A stretch of DNA of 64,000 nt from Pinibacter sp031553495. Lineage in GTDB: Bacteria; Bacteroidota; Bacteroidia; Chitinophagales; Chitinophagaceae. The translations under genes were made by a program, and so were the position numbers. Position 1 is the stretch's first letter. The number at the start of each line of letters is the position of its first letter. The stretch covers positions 1 to 64,000 of the forward strand of contig JAVBLN010000057.1 in NCBI GenBank assembly GCA_031553495.1. The letters run 5' to 3'. Below the pieces are notes generated by a model that saw nothing but the letters and a program-made list of their open reading frames with translations, was not told the origin of the DNA and made no database searches. This document shows positions 61,423 to 64,000 of the stretch, piece after piece.

Positions 61423-62268
61423 AATTCCTGATTTAAAATAAAAAATCCAATATTTAGATGGCGGCATTCGCCACCATTCAATGTTTTTGCAAGATTTTCT
61501 TACAGTAGCTAATTGTTTGCCATAAACTTCAACAATAATAACTACAAGATTTGGCTACATATTAAACATTTTGAAAAAAACCGTTAAAACCATCCAATAC
61601 CATCTAAACAATACTATTTACTTAAATGTTCATAAAGATTAAATATAATTATTGGAAATATTAGAAGCAGGGCTATTATTCATACATAATCGTTGCCTTT
61701 CAGATGTAGTTTTGAGTAAAACGTTAGCAACATTCGAGGTTATTCATACCCTTTTCAGGTTCCCCTTCATTTATCCATTAACGGATGAAAATATTGCGTA
61801 TATTCTTTTACGTTAGTTTAATTAACATTTTTTTGATACCAACATTTGTAACTCCGGTTAAGCATCGTTGCGTCGCATTTCGTTCATCGGTAGTAATGCT
61901 ATTGAGCGGTGGGTAGTGAGCAGGTTGCAGGTTGCAGGTTGCAAGTTTCAAGTAGCAAGCGCCAGGAACCTGTAACAATTTCTACCAACTTGAATACTGT
62001 AGCGTTTACCTGTATTCTCACACCTGCATCCTGCAACTTGTAACTAGCAACCGGTTTCTAAACTGTTTTCAATCATTTTGCACCCATAACCATCACCGTC
62101 ATTTCGAGCTCACTTATTTACAACATCTCAGCTGGCAAATGGCACACAGATAACACTGATTAGACTGATCCTCACAGATATTTCGTTTATAAATTAGCGT
62201 TTCATTTTTTTACTGATCTCTTACCTCTGTTTTCTCTACTGCCAACTGCCAACTGCCTTCTTTCCTTA
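61423..62268. repeat. 846-bp intergenic region with R element, heptads and CACAGAT words
   Basis: No gene is supported. The first 400 bp are AT-rich leader DNA of the XRE gene. R copy 24 follows, then GCAGGTT heptads (61922-61940), a degenerate 7-bp field, CACAGATAACACTGATTAGACTGATC words (62145-62170) similar to 4021-4045, and GCCAACT heptads to the peroxidase stop codon. Confidence 0.6.
61830..61905 (-). repeat. R element copy 24 (A/B mixed)
   Basis: Minus strand GAACGAAATGCGACGCAACGATGCTTAACCGGAGTTAC, degenerate right half; the left end GCTCAATAGCATTACTACCG is intact. Solitary. Confidence 0.7.
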
Positions 62269-63405
62269 CTATTTCGGCATATCCGGCATTTTTGTTTTCA
62301 AAGGGGCGGCAGTTATGGAATTGAGAAAAGCAAGAAGGTCTTTCCTCTCTGCCACCGTAAGGTTCAACGCTTTAAGCAATGGATCTGTTTTAGGAAATAA
62401 CGTATCCTTTTCCTGTCCCGGCTTGGGCTTAGGCTGCGGCATTCCTGCGTTGTACATATTTATAACACCCTCCATATTGTCAAACAAACCATTATGCATC
62501 CAGGGCCTGGTACGCATTACATCGCGTAGCGAAGGAGTCTTAAACTTGCCTACATCGGCAGCCTTATGCGTGGTAAGATATAAACCAAGGTCTTCATATT
62601 CACGGCCATAATAAGTAAGGCCTACATTATGAAATTCGTTGTCGGTAAGCAACGGACTGTTGTGGCAATTCATGCAGCGGGCTTTGGTGCGGAATATGTG
62701 CAACCCACGAATAGCCGCATCTTCCATCGTGCTTTTACCTTCCAGAAAATGATCAAAGTTACTTTTGCGACTCACGATCGTTCTCTCAAATGTAGCGATA
62801 GCCTTCACTATTCTATCAGGTGTTATTTCTCTGCTGCCAAATGCAGAATCAAACAATGGCAGGTAACCTTCTATTTTTTTTATTTTGCCGGGAACCACAG
62901 TCATGTCGGAGTGCATTTCAATTTCATTGTTAATGGGCCCTATAGCCTGGTCTTCGAGGTTGGGACTGCGTCCATCCCAAAACATTTTTTTGAAATACCA
63001 TACATTCAGCAGACTTGGGGTATTGCGTGTACCCGTTTGGTGATCATGGCCTACAGCTATTGCCCTTCCGTCTGTCCACGATACATCGGGCACATGGCAC
63101 GATGCGCATGAAATTTGTCCCGACCCGCTCAGGCGCGGATCGAAGAACAATATTTTGCCAAGATGTATGATGTGCTTCAGCGAATCCATTTGTGCTGCAA
63201 GAGGTGACTCCGGTATGATGCCCATTTCTTTCCACTGAACGCCTGAATCTATTTCAGGTTTGGTCCACTCGGATATGGGTCTTGAATACATTGCCCGCAA
63301 ACTATCGGTGTACGGGTCCGATGAGCTTGATGTGTTGTTAAAACCGGATGATATTAAAGCTACCACCGGAATAATAAAACAAAAAATTACAATTGCTTTT
63401 TTCAT
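62269..63405 (-). CDS. Di-haem cytochrome c peroxidase (CCP/MauG family)
   Basis: The 378-residue exported protein (N-terminal hydrophobic signal, ending ALISSGF) carries two c-type haem sites: CASCH (C100, C103, H104) and CMNCH (C244, C247, H248). Other CCP landmarks are LGKILFFDPRLSGSGQISC, GTRNTPSLLNVWYFKKMFWDGR, RIVKAIATFERTIVS and GKFKTPSLRDVMRTRPWMHNG. It reduces hydrogen peroxide with electrons from a small cytochrome in the periplasm, or acts as a MauG-like oxidase. The start codon follows the stop of an upstream barrel-protein gene by only 3 bp, so the two are co-transcribed. Confidence 0.95.
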   Translation of the reverse strand: MKKAIVIFCFIIPVVALISSGFNNTSSSSDPYTDSLRAMYSRPISEWTKPEIDSGVQWKEMGIIPESPLAAQMDSLKHIIHLGKILFFDPRLSGSGQISCASCHVPDVSWTDGRAIAVGHDHQTGTRNTPSLLNVWYFKKMFWDGRSPNLEDQAIGPINNEIEMHSDMTVVPGKIKKIEGYLPLFDSAFGSREITPDRIVKAIATFERTIVSRKSNFDHFLEGKSTMEDAAIRGLHIFRTKARCMNCHNSPLLTDNEFHNVGLTYYGREYEDLGLYLTTHKAADVGKFKTPSLRDVMRTRPWMHNGLFDNMEGVINMYNAGMPQPKPKPGQEKDTLFPKTDPLLKALNLTVAERKDLLAFLNSITAAPLKTKMPDMPK

Positions 63406-63408
63406 AGT

Positions 63409-64000
63409 TTATAATATTAGTCCCACACTTAATTGCCAGTTCAAACGCATATTGCCCGGCATGGTAGCGGGCTTCACATACGACGGCTCTTTTATCTTCG
63501 CTTGTGTGTAATTGATTTTAGCACTTACAAATGGCCTTGTATTTTTTACCGGAAAATCGTATTGCAATTCCGCGCCGCCGTTGTAAGCCGTGGCGTTGTA
63601 ATAATAATAATCTCTAAAAATAACTGCCTGCGTAAATGAAGGCTGTTGTAACGGAATGTTCATTTCACTCGATACAGGAATGTAAACACCCGCATGCAGC
63701 ATGGTTTTAAGCATGCTTCCATTGTTTTTAAAATGGAAATAATAAGCGCCAAAAAATTGGAGATTGCTAAATTGGTATTCTGCTTTTTGGTTGGCTGTGC
63801 CGTCAATTTTTAATAAGTCAGCAACAGAAGCATGAATGCCTGCTTCATATTGAACTAATCCGTTTGCTGCGTATTTACCAAAAACAGGATGAACAGAAAA
63901 CTGTTCAAATGAGTACACATAATTGTGTCCCTGCAACAGGTTGTTGAAATCTTTTCCTAAATGGTTAATGTATCCGGCTTGCAGGCTCCATAATTTATTT
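63409..64000 (-). CDS. Outer-membrane barrel-like protein, partial (start beyond the window)
   Basis: The reading frame stays open through the right edge of the window (residues NKLWSLQAGYINHLGKDF precede the internal TTG-initiated segment), so only the C-terminal 196 residues are present. The sequence is alternating beta-strand with many aromatics (FGAYYFHFKNN, VIFRDYYYYNATAYNGGAELQYDFP) and ends in NWQLSVGLIL, as in outer-membrane barrels. Function is unknown. It is upstream of, and tightly coupled to, the di-haem peroxidase gene, so a shared role in the periplasm is possible. Confidence 0.7.
   Translation of the reverse strand, partial: NKLWSLQAGYINHLGKDFNNLLQGHNYVYSFEQFSVHPVFGKYAANGLVQYEAGIHASVADLLKIDGTANQKAEYQFSNLQFFGAYYFHFKNNGSMLKTMLHAGVYIPVSSEMNIPLQQPSFTQAVIFRDYYYYNATAYNGGAELQYDFPVKNTRPFVSAKINYTQAKIKEPSYVKPATMPGNMRLNWQLSVGLIL

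Overview
The window looks like chromosome of a Bacteroidota member, most likely a Chitinophagia/Chitinophagaceae-type soil or plant-associated bacterium. The evidence is two SusC/SusD polysaccharide-utilisation loci (PULs), a one-protein hybrid two-component system, lipoprotein signals ending in SC/GC, TAnnTTTG-type promoter boxes, leaders without clear Shine-Dalgarno sites, and AT-rich DNA. I see no rRNA, tRNA, CRISPR array, prophage or intact IS element.

Layout. 0.3-9 kb: a large outer-membrane barrel protein, an EamA exporter, folP with a divergent DUF1599 gene, and an ExuT-like hexuronate transporter. 9.2-10.5 kb: a small accessory patch with a HEPN/Abi-like gene and strong palindromes. 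10.6-21.4 kb (minus): a pectin PUL with susC, susD, a DUF4957-type beta-helix lipoprotein, two PL1 pectate lyases and a rhamnogalacturonan acetylesterase. 21.9-26.2 kb (plus): uxaB, a HIT protein, a GxxExxY protein and uxaA, which carry on galacturonate catabolism. 26.6-29.3 kb: a small barrel protein and a ClC channel. 29.6-43.2 kb (minus): a second PUL, probably for alpha-1,6-glucan (dextran-like), with susC, susD, susE/F, GH66, GH31 and a six-hairpin glycosidase; a divergent hybrid two-component regulator follows at 44.2-48.2 kb. 48.5-51.7 kb: a cysteine-rich small protein and a TonB receptor with an N-terminal HMA (metal-binding) domain. 52-58.5 kb: a trpF-like orphan, a DnaE-type polymerase with DinB (mutagenic repair pair), and a secreted thermonuclease. 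58.6-60.9 kb: a BlaI/BlaR1-type pair. 61-64 kb: an XRE regulator, a di-haem peroxidase and a partial barrel protein.

The most striking feature is not a gene. Most long intergenic spaces carry copies of a roughly 75-bp mosaic repeat (called R here; 24 copies found by eye). Copies often sit as head-to-head inverted pairs separated by degenerate 7-bp tandem repeats, so that each pair forms a long near-palindrome. All R variants keep a small central dyad with compensatory changes, and left and right halves are shuffled between copies. Other palindromic families are interspersed with them. This resembles REP/BIME biology but with longer units and heptamer filler. The repeats also split both PUL operons into segments.

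The second noteworthy signal is regulatory: three identical-spacing dyads (AACTA-N7-TAGTT, exactly 21 bp apart) precede the blaI-like gene, and its blaR1-like partner ends in a 14-proline hinge followed by six 34-residue repeats.
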